A program made the position numbers and the translations under genes. DNA of 64,000 nucleotides from Pelagibius sp. Alg239-R121 (lineage in GTDB: Bacteria; Pseudomonadota; Alphaproteobacteria; Kiloniellales; Kiloniellaceae), in the NCBI RefSeq assembly GCF_947331435.1, contig NZ_CAMZOF010000011.1, positions 62,001 through 126,000 on the forward strand. The letters run 5' to 3'. The first letter of the stretch is position 1, and each line of letters begins with the position of its first letter. This document shows, in pieces, positions 17,286 through 25,324 of the stretch. Under the pieces are notes generated by a model. It saw nothing but the letters and a program-made list of their open reading frames with translations. It was not told where the DNA came from and did not search any database.

Positions 17286-18359
17286 TCACTTCGCAAGCCA
17301 GGCCGCGAAACGCTCGTTCAGTTCGTCGGTGTGATCCGCCCAGAACTCGTAATCGTTCTGCAGCGCGGTTTTGAAGTTGTCCGGTGCCGTCGGCATATGC
17401 AGTCTGATGTCAGCGGCGATCAGCGGGAAGGAGGATTTCCGGGCCGGGCCGTAGGGTATCCACTTGGACTGGTCGGCCAACCGCTGGGTGTCGGTCGAGA
17501 ACTTCACGAAATCCAGAGTGGATTCCATGTTTTTAGCGCCCTTCGGAATCGCCCAAAGGTCCATGTCCCAGACCTGGCCGTCCCAGATAATCTCGAATGG
17601 CTTCTTCTCATTGAAAACGGCATTGAACAGCCGACCGTTGTAAGCCGAGGTGATGGAAACTTCGCCGTCGGCCAGCATCTGCGGCGGCTGTGCTCCGGCT
17701 TCCCACCAGATCACGTCGTCTTTGATGGTATCGAGCTTTGCGAACGCACGATCCACTCCTTCGGGTGTGCTAAGCACGTCATAGACCTGATCGAGGGGAA
17801 CACCATCGGCCATCAGAGCCCAATCCAGGTTCACGCTCGGGACCTTGCGAAGGCCACGCTTGCCGGGGAATTTCTCAGTGTCGAAAAAGTCGGCAAGCCG
17901 TGTTGGTTTGGCATCCGCGTACTTCGACGCATCGAAGGCAAAGACCGTCGACCAGACAATGGTTCCGACCGCGCATTCGGTCAGAGTGCTTTCGATGAAG
18001 TCTTTAATCGCGGGTGTGCCGTCGGGAGCCGCCGGCAGGATCGCGGGATCAATCGACTCCAGAACCCCTTCGTCGCACCCACGAATGGCGTCGGAGAGTT
18101 GGACGTCGACCAGGTTCCAAATGACGTTGCCGGCTTCGACCTGCGCGCGCACCTGCGCCAGACCGCCGTTGTAATCTTCTGAATTAATTCTGATGCCGGT
18201 TTTTGCCGTGTAGGGCTTGTGATAGGCCTCGATCTGACTCTTGCTGTAGGCGCCGCCGAACGACACGATGGTCAGGGTATCTGCCGCACCGGCAGGGCCG
18301 GCATAAGCCGCAGCCGTGAGCAACGCGATGGTGGCGGCACTGATCACAACTCTTCTCAT
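17286..18359 (-). CDS. ABC transporter substrate-binding protein, PotD/spermidine-putrescine-like, orphan
   Basis: The 357-residue product has a Sec signal (AYAGPAGAADTLTIV). SFGGAYSKSQIEAYHKPYTAKTGI and WWEAGAQPPQMLADGEVSITSAYNGRL (quoted in parts: ITSAYNGR) are typical of family-1 binding proteins for polyamines and related cations. No permease genes adjoin it. It is 63 bp upstream of the family-5 binding protein on the same strand and the pair may be co-transcribed. GGAGA precedes the ATG. About 180 bases upstream on the same strand is a strong terminator, so expression may pass through an attenuating leader. Confidence 0.92.
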   Translation of the reverse strand: MRRVVISAATIALLTAAAYAGPAGAADTLTIVSFGGAYSKSQIEAYHKPYTAKTGIRINSEDYNGGLAQVRAQVEAGNVIWNLVDVQLSDAIRGCDEGVLESIDPAILPAAPDGTPAIKDFIESTLTECAVGTIVWSTVFAFDASKYADAKPTRLADFFDTEKFPGKRGLRKVPSVNLDWALMADGVPLDQVYDVLSTPEGVDRAFAKLDTIKDDVIWWEAGAQPPQMLADGEVSITSAYNGRLFNAVFNEKKPFEIIWDGQVWDMDLWAIPKGAKNMESTLDFVKFSTDTQRLADQSKWIPYGPARKSSFPLIAADIRLHMPTAPDNFKTALQNDYEFWADHTDELNERFAAWLAK

Positions 18360-18539
18360 GTCTCCAGATCTCCCATTGTTTAAGCTTCCGCTTCACATGT
18401 TCTGTTCAAGTTGTCGGAAACTGCTGTGCATCGGGGCCCTACGGCTAACACAGGCCCAAAACGGTCACCGCCGCTTTCCCGTAAATCTGAGTCTAGATTT
18501 GCAAGAAATCCGGTCAGAGACGGACCGCCACCCAATAAG

Positions 18540-18571
18540 AAAAAGGGGGAGGGATGTTGAACCCCTCCCCC
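18540..18571 (-). terminator. Minus-strand Rho-independent terminator with no gene upstream
   Basis: A 9-bp GC stem, GGGGGAGGG with CCCTCCCCC, is followed on the minus strand by TTTTT (18544-18540). Nothing coding on the minus strand lies upstream before the divergent LysR gene. It therefore either ends a small RNA or acts as an attenuator in the leader of the binding-protein gene that starts at 18359. Confidence 0.8.
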
Positions 18572-18721
18572 CAAGCCACAGGGCACCAGGCTGGGAGTTC
18601 TGGCAGCACCGCACGCAAGCAGAGAAGCAAACGGCAACACCCCGCTAAAATCAGGAATGGTCCAATTCGCAACTGTCCGGTTTTCTTGTTGATCTACAGG
18701 GAAGATCGGGGCCAGCCCCAG

Positions 18722-18739
18722 AGGCTTCGGCCGAAGCCT
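18722..18739. repeat. 18-bp perfect palindrome
   Basis: AGGCTTCGGCCGAAGCCT is its own reverse complement. It lies 142 bp before the LysR start and 150 bp upstream of the minus-strand terminator. It could be an operator on DNA or a stem in the minus-strand leader RNA. Confidence 0.6.
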
Positions 18740-18881
18740 GAACCGGCTCGTTTCTTCTTTAATGCTATCCATGAACGCTGCAGCCAACACGTCAATTCCG
18801 GTTGTGGAAGGCAGCTTGGCTATTCCGAATAAAAAGAGGAATATGTGATTTTAGAGAATAACTATCTCAATAATTGGAATA

Positions 18882-19829
18882 ATGATGGACTACCTCTCCG
18901 CGATGCGCGTGTTCCTTACGGTCGTTGACACCCAAGGCTTCACGGCAGCTTCGAAAGCCCTGTCGATGCCTTTACCGACGGTTTGCCGGAAGATTGCAAA
19001 TCTGGAACAGCACCTCGGCGCGCAATTGCTGGTCCGCACAACCCGCAGCCTCAAAGTCACGGAAAACGGGCAACGCTACTACGACGATGTTCGGCGCATC
19101 CTTGACGAAATAGATGACGCAGAACGCCAAGTTGCAGGAGAATACAGAAGGCCGAAAGGGCGCCTCTCGATTTCGGCGCCAACCCTCTTCGGTCGTCTCC
19201 ATGTCCTGCCGATTGCGACGGAATTCATAACGGCACATGAAGACATCGACCTGAACTTCAACTTGACCAACGACGTTGTTGATCTGATCGAGAGCCACAC
19301 GGATCTCGCGATCCGTATCGGTCCTTTATCCGACTCGTCGATGATTGCCCTGAAGGTCGGATCGGTCCGGCAGATTCTCTGCGCCAGTCAGGATTACTTC
19401 GCCGATCATGGCATCCCGGCCTCGCCGGCGGATCTGGCTCGCCTGGACTGCATTTCCTATGGCGGATCTGCGAACTGGTCGTTCAAAACAGGCGATGGAA
19501 AAGTCAGGCAATACCCGGTCCGGACGCGGTTCAGGGTGAATTCGGTGGAAGGAATTGTCTCAGCCGCACGGCAGGGCAGCGGTCTGGCGCAACTCTACTC
19601 CTATCAGGCCGCTCGGCATATCGCGGACGGCAGCCTCGCCGTCGCCCTGCCGGAGCACGAGATCGACCCGGTGCCCGTAAGCATCGTCTATCCGCAAGGA
19701 CGGCACATTCCGCAGAAGCTCAGAGTCTTTATCGACTTTGCGATCCCGCGTTTGCGGGAATCACTGGATCTGGTCGGACAACAGTGTAGCGTAGGTATTG
19801 TCGCGTCGATGCCTTCGGCTACTCACTAG
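18882..19829 (+). CDS. LysR-family transcriptional regulator
   Basis: The 315-residue protein has the N-terminal winged helix-turn-helix (TAASKALSMPLPTVCRKIANLE) and the periplasmic-binding-like effector domain (LSISAPTLFGRLHVLPI...SHTDLAIRIGPL). It belongs to the AaeR/DsdA-type LysR branch whose members start MDxLxAMRVFxxVV. Nothing adjacent is a clear target; the divergent region leads to the orphan binding proteins on the minus strand, which are the best candidates. Confidence 0.92.
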   Translation: MMDYLSAMRVFLTVVDTQGFTAASKALSMPLPTVCRKIANLEQHLGAQLLVRTTRSLKVTENGQRYYDDVRRILDEIDDAERQVAGEYRRPKGRLSISAPTLFGRLHVLPIATEFITAHEDIDLNFNLTNDVVDLIESHTDLAIRIGPLSDSSMIALKVGSVRQILCASQDYFADHGIPASPADLARLDCISYGGSANWSFKTGDGKVRQYPVRTRFRVNSVEGIVSAARQGSGLAQLYSYQAARHIADGSLAVALPEHEIDPVPVSIVYPQGRHIPQKLRVFIDFAIPRLRESLDLVGQQCSVGIVASMPSATH

Positions 19830-19843
19830 CCAATCAGACCGGG

Positions 19844-20278
19844 ATGCGAGTGGGACCTATCGCCATGGAACATCGGAAATTGGCGGGCCTCCTGTCCACA
19901 GCCAAGTCGCTGGCAGCGTGGTGTGCCAAACTTGCAGCCCGCACGCAACACGAGCCCAAAATCCTGACCAAATATTCAGAGTTTCAGCTGGTCTTTGTAT
20001 GGCGCCCTGAGATCACTGTGCCGTTCGGCGCAATCACAAAGATCGAAATGTTCAAACTCGACGAAGTCTGTAACGATCTTGTCTGCCTCAACGTGTTCCA
20101 TAAAGAGTCGAACGATCTTTACGCTCTTTTTATCAACGAAGAGCTGGAGGGATACGATGCCTTGTTGGAACGGCTTGAGAAGTTGCCGGGCTTCGACTGC
20201 AGCTGGCCTCGTAAGATCATAAAACCCGCGTTTGCCGAAAACCGTACGGTCGTCTACGAAGCGCTGAAATCAGGCTAA
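19844..20278 (+). CDS. Hypothetical protein
   Basis: The 144-residue protein has no recognised family. Its middle (FGAITKIEMFKLDEVCNDL) and end (YDALLERLEKLPGFDCSWP) look like a compact alpha/beta domain, a pattern seen in small proteins measuring or binding a partner, but no function is assigned. An alternative start at ATG 19865 removes seven residues. It follows the LysR gene by 14 bases. Confidence 0.55.
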   Translation: MRVGPIAMEHRKLAGLLSTAKSLAAWCAKLAARTQHEPKILTKYSEFQLVFVWRPEITVPFGAITKIEMFKLDEVCNDLVCLNVFHKESNDLYALFINEELEGYDALLERLEKLPGFDCSWPRKIIKPAFAENRTVVYEALKSG

Positions 20279-20364
20279 ATAACTCAGTCCCGGTCCTAGC
20301 GGACGCCGGCCGGGAAACACGTAGGAAGTCCCGAATCCTCAATTGCCCTCGCCCGCCTTTTCGC

Positions 20365-20471
20365 GATCTGGGCCACTTCTCCAATCTGGGCCGCTTCGCC
20401 GGTATGCACCTTGACTGCCTCCGCGCTTTGGCTGGAGAGGTTCTTCCTCGCTGGGCCGCGCGGCAAACTCC
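20365..20471 (-). pseudogene. Remnant of a glutathione S-transferase gene (3' end)
   Basis: The stretch aligns with the 3' end of the intact GST gene at 21406-22143, in the same orientation. Shared text on the plus strand includes GATCTGGGCC, TCCGCG(C/T)TTTGGCTG(G/A)AGAGG and TTCCTCGCTGGGC. In the protein frame it gives SQSAEAVKVHTGEAAQIGE against SQNAETVKAQIGEKAQISE. An 18-base insertion and a short gap break the frame and the rest of the gene is gone. It precedes the second VPLP-type gene, whereas the intact GST follows it. Confidence 0.75.
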
Positions 20472-20663
20472 CCATCGCGTTCAAGGGACCCTTCAGGCCG
20501 CGGCCTAAAAGGGTCTGCAGCCAGCACTACTCATACATGGGCACGGCCGGGAACCGGCAAAAACACATGACCTTTGTGCAGCCGTTCAGGTTCACCCGGG
20601 AAAGTTAAGTCATTATCTACCCTGATCGACATTGTTTTATCTATTTTCAGGAAGAGATTTCCG
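20472..20663. other. Intergenic region upstream of the second VPLP-type gene
   Basis: With the remnant to its left, the gap from 20279 to 20663 holds only the GST fragment and the promoter of the next gene. Beyond the fragment I see no gene. Confidence 0.4.
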
Positions 20664-21353
20664 ATGAGACTGATTCAGAAAATTAACTGGACCGCCATCG
20701 CGCTGGCGGGTGCGGTCCTTCTGCCGGCGCCGTCCTTCGCGGCCATTATGACCTTCGATGACCGCAACGCCTTCGAAGCCGCCGTGGCCGGTGCCGCATT
20801 GACGGAAGACCCCTTTGACAACCCGATCCCGGGTGCGGAGCAGATCGCCCTCGACAGCGGTATCGTCTCGACCAATGCACCGGTTTCGATTTTCCCCGAC
20901 GACAATTCGGTCGTTCCTTTCAACGCCGGCGGCTTTTACCGCAACTCCGTGAGTCACGACACGAACCTGCTCGCCGACACAATCACCTGGGATTTCCCGA
21001 TGCCGATCATCGGTTTTGGATTCAACCTTTCCTATGCCTCACCGGACGGTGTGCAGGTCACCTTCGATGGCGGAAACGGGCTCGAGAGCTTTCTCTTACA
21101 CAACGTCAGCGGCGATGTGGATTTGGGCGGTTTTGTCGGTTTTGTCGGTTTCGTCGCCGATACGGCCTTCGAGGCCATCGCCTTCTCCAACGACAATGTG
21201 CTGTCGACCGACAGCTTCAACATCGACAATCTCGTCTTCGCGAAGGCAACGGCCGACCCCGCTGCTGTACCGCTGCCGACGACGGTTCCGCTGACCCTCT
21301 TCGGCATCGGGGGATTGTTGTTGTTCGCGCGCAGAAGAACTTCAGGAGTATGA
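20664..21353 (+). CDS. Exported protein with intact VPLP/PEP-CTERM-like sorting signal
   Basis: The 229-residue protein has a Sec signal (LAGAVLLPAPSFA-AIM) and a beta-rich domain. Its C-terminal signal VPLPTTVPLTLFGIGGLLLFARRR fits the VPLPA-CTERM variant of PEP-CTERM signals: motif, hydrophobic helix and arginine cluster. Exosortases recognise such signals and release the protein to the surface. It is a close paralogue of the protein at 13788 and shares the MTFxN opening with the protein at 47305. An in-frame microduplication gives GFVGFVGFVAD where the paralogue has GFVGFVAD. AGGAAG precedes the ATG. Confidence 0.85.
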   Translation: MRLIQKINWTAIALAGAVLLPAPSFAAIMTFDDRNAFEAAVAGAALTEDPFDNPIPGAEQIALDSGIVSTNAPVSIFPDDNSVVPFNAGGFYRNSVSHDTNLLADTITWDFPMPIIGFGFNLSYASPDGVQVTFDGGNGLESFLLHNVSGDVDLGGFVGFVGFVADTAFEAIAFSNDNVLSTDSFNIDNLVFAKATADPAAVPLPTTVPLTLFGIGGLLLFARRRTSGV

Positions 21354-21405
21354 CGGGCAGACGAGTGATAAGACGAGCGTTAGGCCAGCGGTCTCAGCCG
21401 TCCGC

Positions 21406-22143
21406 CTATTCGCTGATCTGGGCCTTTTCCCCGATCTGTGCTTTCACCGTCTCCGCGTTTTGGCTGAAGAGGACCTTGCGTTCCTCCTCGCTGGGCGGCG
21501 CGTTGCGGCGGAATTCCTTGCCCAGATCGACGGCGCGCTGGACGGCGGGACGTTCCTTGATGGTTTGGCGCCAACGGGAGACGTTTGGGAAGGAAGTCAG
21601 GTCTCGGCCCAGGGGCTTCGCGATCAGAACCCAGGGCCAGTTGATCATGTCGGCGATGGAGTAGTCGCCACCCAGAATGTAGTCGCGCCCCTCAAGACGG
21701 CGTTCCAGCACGCCCAGGCAGCGGTCGTATTCGTTGGCATAGCGGGTCTTGGCGTAGCTGTCTTCGGCAGTGTCTTTAGCGGGCGCGTAGTTGACGAAGT
21801 GGCTGAGCTGTCCGGCCATGGGACCCTGGTTGCCGGTCTGCCAGAACAGCCACTCCAGCGTCTCCTTCTTCCCCAGCGGATCGGCCGGGATGAAGCGGCC
21901 GGTCTTTTCGGCCAGGTAATAGAGGATGGCGCCTGATTCAAAGACCGGGACCGGCTCGCCTTCGACATCGTGATCGACGATCGCCGGCATGCGGTTGTTT
22001 GGGCTGATGGCCAGGAAGTCCGGCTTGAACTGATCACCCTTGGAGATGTTCAGTGGAATGGTGTTGTATTTGCCCCCCAGTTCCTCAAGAAGGATTGCGA
22101 CCTTCCAGCCGTTCGGCGTTGGCCAGTAGTAGAAATCGATCAT
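21406..22143 (-). CDS. Glutathione S-transferase, YfcG/Ure2-like
   Basis: The 245-residue protein has an N-terminal thioredoxin-like domain (1-85) with YYWPTPNGWKVAILLEELG, the cis-proline NNRMPAIVD and the glutathione-contact FESGAILYYLAEK. The C-terminal all-alpha domain has WLFWQTGNQGPMAGQLSHF, as in YfcG/YghU-type disulfide-bond oxidoreductases. Its ATG overlaps the stop of the CoA-transferase by 4 bases, so the two are translationally coupled. A broken copy of its 3' end lies at 20365-20471. Confidence 0.94.
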   Translation of the reverse strand: MIDFYYWPTPNGWKVAILLEELGGKYNTIPLNISKGDQFKPDFLAISPNNRMPAIVDHDVEGEPVPVFESGAILYYLAEKTGRFIPADPLGKKETLEWLFWQTGNQGPMAGQLSHFVNYAPAKDTAEDSYAKTRYANEYDRCLGVLERRLEGRDYILGGDYSIADMINWPWVLIAKPLGRDLTSFPNVSRWRQTIKERPAVQRAVDLGKEFRRNAPPSEEERKVLFSQNAETVKAQIGEKAQISE

Positions 22144-23381
22144 CCTCCGGTTCCCGACTTCTTTGCCAATGGTTCGGCCCCTCCAGGATCGACCAGCTCG
22201 CCCAACACTCCAGCTTCGCGTAACGCCTCGATTTCCCCTGCATTGTATCCCAGATCACCGAGCACTTCGTCATTGTGCGCACCAAGCAAGGCGCCGCCAT
22301 GGCGAAGCTCGGCGGGTGTCTCGGAGAAACGCGCCGCGGGCCGCGCCTGCCGCAGACGTCCCGCATGGGGATGATCGCTTTCGATCACGATGCCGCTCTC
22401 GATCACCTGGGGATGGCTGATCATATCGCCGCGCGAGAGAACGGGCACAGAGGGCACGTCCTGCTCTTCCAGGCGCGCCAGCCATTCCGCCGACGACCGC
22501 CCAATCAGGACACTTTGGGTCAATTCCAACCGGGCATCGATGTTGGTCTGGCGCAGAGCAGGCGATTTGAAGCGCGGATCCTCGAGCCACTCCGGGGTTT
22601 CCAGCGCCCGGGTCAGACCTTCCCATTGCTTATCCGACTGCACAGCAACACTGATGTAGCCGTCGCTGGTCTCGTAGATCAGATCGATAAAGCTCTGAGC
22701 CGCCTGCTGAGGTCGCTCCTCACCCACGAAAGTCTGGCTGCCCATATCAGAGCCCCAGAGGAAGGCAATGACGGAATCGAGCATGGAAAGACGCACATGC
22801 TGACCTTTCCCCGTCCTTTCACGTGAGAGAAGTGCGGCGGTGATCGCCTGGGACGCGGTCACGCCTGTCAGCTTGTCCGGCAGAATCGTGCGCACCAGCC
22901 GCGGGCGTTCCTGGTCGGACCCCGCCTGCACCGTGGTCAGGCCGGAGAGTGCCTGAACTAGAGGGTCATAGACCGGCTTATGAGCGTAGGGCCCCTTTTC
23001 GCCGAAGCCGCTGATGGAGACATAGACGATCTCGGGTGCGATCTTACGGATCTCGTCCTCGCCTAACCCCATGCGTTCAATCACGCCGGGCCGGAAGTTC
23101 TGCACGAAGACATCGGCGTCCGTCACCAGCTCCTTTAGGATCTCGATCCCACGCGCATTCTTCAGGTTCAGGGCAACCGAGCGCTTGTTGCGGTTATTGT
23201 TGAGAAAGGAAGCCGCCATCCCGGCCCGCCGGTTCGAAACCTGCCGGGTGTAATCGCCGCCCTTCGGGCTCTCGATCTTGATCACATCTGCGCCCTGATC
23301 CGCCAGAATCATGGTCGCTAGAGGTCCGGATATCATCGCCGTGAGATCGACGATGCGATAGCCCTGCAAAGGTCCCGCCAT
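22140..23381 (-). CDS. Class III (CaiB/BaiF) CoA-transferase
   Basis: The 413-residue protein shows the family motifs ADVIKIESPKGGDYTR, NRNKRSVALNLKN and FVQNFRPGVIERMGLG. The catalytic aspartate is expected in the SGFGEKGPYAHKPVYDPLVQALSG region (YDPLVQ). It moves CoA between acyl-CoA and a carboxylic acid in the cytosol; the substrate is unknown. AGGAGG lies ten bases before the ATG. Coupling to a GST suggests degradation of an unusual carboxylate or a xenobiotic. Confidence 0.93.
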   Translation of the reverse strand: MAGPLQGYRIVDLTAMISGPLATMILADQGADVIKIESPKGGDYTRQVSNRRAGMAASFLNNNRNKRSVALNLKNARGIEILKELVTDADVFVQNFRPGVIERMGLGEDEIRKIAPEIVYVSISGFGEKGPYAHKPVYDPLVQALSGLTTVQAGSDQERPRLVRTILPDKLTGVTASQAITAALLSRERTGKGQHVRLSMLDSVIAFLWGSDMGSQTFVGEERPQQAAQSFIDLIYETSDGYISVAVQSDKQWEGLTRALETPEWLEDPRFKSPALRQTNIDARLELTQSVLIGRSSAEWLARLEEQDVPSVPVLSRGDMISHPQVIESGIVIESDHPHAGRLRQARPAARFSETPAELRHGGALLGAHNDEVLGDLGYNAGEIEALREAGVLGELVDPGGAEPLAKKSGTGG

Positions 23382-23805
23382 TGAAAGAACGCCTCCTGTT
23401 ATTGGCTCAGCCTATTGAGCAGATTGCGCTTAGCTTGACCCAAAATCCGCTGCCCCTCAATCAGCAGCATGCTGATTTCGAACGCAGATTTTGAGACTTT
23501 ACGTTTCTAGGAAAACACAATCCGCTCTAGATAAGGCTTAAAGCGCATAAGGTTTCAAGAACCGATTGGGGCACAGCACTCTCGACCTGCGGTCACAAAA
23601 GCGTGGGGAGATTGGGTTCCCATTTCACGCGGCGCGTATTCGACTTTCACTTACGGAGACTCAGCGTACGTGCATAATGATGGGTAGAGATATTCACTAC
23701 CGAGCCGGATCGGCCACCCCGCCAGGACCGCATTTGGCTTATTTAAGCCTTGCCGGTAGGCTTTGCCTGAGCCACGTCTTGTGGACGCGATCAAGGAGTT
23801 CGACC
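23382..23805. other. Intergenic region before the DUF5939 cyclase
   Basis: The frame of the next gene stays open back to 23566, but those 80 codons lack domain similarity and a ribosome-binding site. A weak inverted repeat AAGCCT/AGGCTT (about 23746-23763) is present. No gene is supported. Confidence 0.4.
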
Positions 23806-25239
23806 ATGGCACAGTCCGTTCCAGCGACCCTAGAAGCGGCTGCGGCACGCATTTCCTGCAACACCCAAGAGTTGAGCCGGTTTTCCCAGCACCTGCAGGC
23901 GCTACCGCCCTACTTGGCCGCCCGCATCAATCCCTTCGAGTTTGCAGATGCGGCCGGTGTCGGCGCAGAAACGGCACTTGATCTCTTCGTACACGGTGCC
24001 AAGCTTGGCCTGTTCGACCTCGAATGGGGCATGGTCTGCCCCCTGTGCGGCGGCATTACACATAGCGTGGCCGAGCTTGATAGAGTGGCTGAAGACACTC
24101 TGCATTGCTCCTTGTGTGACAAAGACGTGGACTCCGTGCTGGACGATACGGTCGAGGTCAGCTTTGCCTACGCGGCGGCAGGGGCGCCCGTCGACCTGCA
24201 CCACGATTTCGCGACATACCAGCACTTCTACACTTCATCCAGCTATCCCTATCGGGAGGATTGGCGAAACTATCACGAGCGCTATACCGTGGCCGACGTC
24301 AAGCTTGAATCAGGCCAAAGCGCTAAGCTGCCCCTCTCTCTTGAAGCCGGCCAGAAGTATCGGCTGATCTGCCTCGACACGCATTCAGGGGCGGATTTGC
24401 TCGTGGCGGAAAACCTTCCGTCGGCAGAGAAGGCGCAGGCCGTCGAACTGTCTTTGACGAATGCGGGGTTTTCATGCCCTGCGATCACGATCCCAGCCGA
24501 AGAAGCCGTGTTGACGCTGGCCAATCATAGCGACCTTACGGTCTGGTGCCGCGCACTTCAGCTGAACCTGGACGACATCGCAGCGATCATGGGAAAGGGT
24601 CCGCCGGAGTTCAGCCGCCGCCTCACCGGCAAGCACCTTCTCAACAATCAGGCCTTTCGCGACAATTTTGCCATGCACGAACTGGCGCCCGACCTGAAAC
24701 TCAAGTTGCGCAGCCTGACCCTGCTGTTCACAGATTTGAAGGGGTCTACGGCGCTCTATGACCGTGAAGGGGATCTTGCCGCTTACCGGCTGGTTCAGGA
24801 TCATTTCATAGCCCTCAAACAGGTCGTGCGGAGCCATTCAGGGGCGGTGATCAAGACCATGGGCGATGCCGTGATGGCCGCATTTCCAAGCGGCAATGAC
24901 GGGACTGCTGCGGCCATCGCAATGATGGGTGCGATGCAAAGCCTAGCGGGCGGGCGGCGGAACAACGACGTGGGGCTTAAAGTCGGGCTGCACGCCGGCC
25001 CCGCTCTGGCCATCAATGCGGGTCAGACATTGGATTATTTCGGCCAGACAGTAAACATTGCCGCGCGAGTACAAGGCCTGGCAGACGCCGGCGAAATCTG
25101 TTTGACCAGTGCGCTGAACGACAACGACGAGGTCCCGGCACTCTTGACCAGATCAGGCTTCTGCGGCCACCCCGAACTCGCGCGACTGAAAGGCGTGTCT
25201 GCGGAAGAACAGATCTTTCGGTACCGGTTGGGCTCGTAG
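23806..25239 (+). CDS. Class III adenylate cyclase with N-terminal DUF5939-type zinc-ribbon region
   Basis: Of 477 residues, the first 270 or so match the DUF5939 type of cyclase N-terminus: LPPYLAARINPFEFAD, a zinc-ribbon pair CPLCGG and CSLCDK, then a beta-rich segment. The catalytic domain (about 305-470) has the metal-binding LLFTDLKGSTALYD, the purine-selecting lysine in IKTMGDAVMAAFP and aspartate in LDYFGQTVNIAAR, consistent with ATP as substrate. It lacks membrane spans and should be cytosolic. AAGGAG precedes the ATG at 23806. The N-terminal module probably senses a metal, thiol or partner; that is inferred. Confidence 0.9.
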   Translation: MAQSVPATLEAAAARISCNTQELSRFSQHLQALPPYLAARINPFEFADAAGVGAETALDLFVHGAKLGLFDLEWGMVCPLCGGITHSVAELDRVAEDTLHCSLCDKDVDSVLDDTVEVSFAYAAAGAPVDLHHDFATYQHFYTSSSYPYREDWRNYHERYTVADVKLESGQSAKLPLSLEAGQKYRLICLDTHSGADLLVAENLPSAEKAQAVELSLTNAGFSCPAITIPAEEAVLTLANHSDLTVWCRALQLNLDDIAAIMGKGPPEFSRRLTGKHLLNNQAFRDNFAMHELAPDLKLKLRSLTLLFTDLKGSTALYDREGDLAAYRLVQDHFIALKQVVRSHSGAVIKTMGDAVMAAFPSGNDGTAAAIAMMGAMQSLAGGRRNNDVGLKVGLHAGPALAINAGQTLDYFGQTVNIAARVQGLADAGEICLTSALNDNDEVPALLTRSGFCGHPELARLKGVSAEEQIFRYRLGS

Positions 25240-25324
25240 AGCTCGTAGGGCTCGGCTTTGAACCACCACTGACCTGACCGCCGAAGCTTATCGACCTCAC
25301 CAGAGATCCACACAGAAACATCTG

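Larger units (their letters stand above)
18360..18881. other. Intergenic region with a structured minus-strand leader
   Basis: No protein gene is supported. It contains a strong minus-strand terminator (18540-18571), an 18-bp perfect palindrome (18722-18739), and the promoter region of the LysR gene at 18882. Confidence 0.6.
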
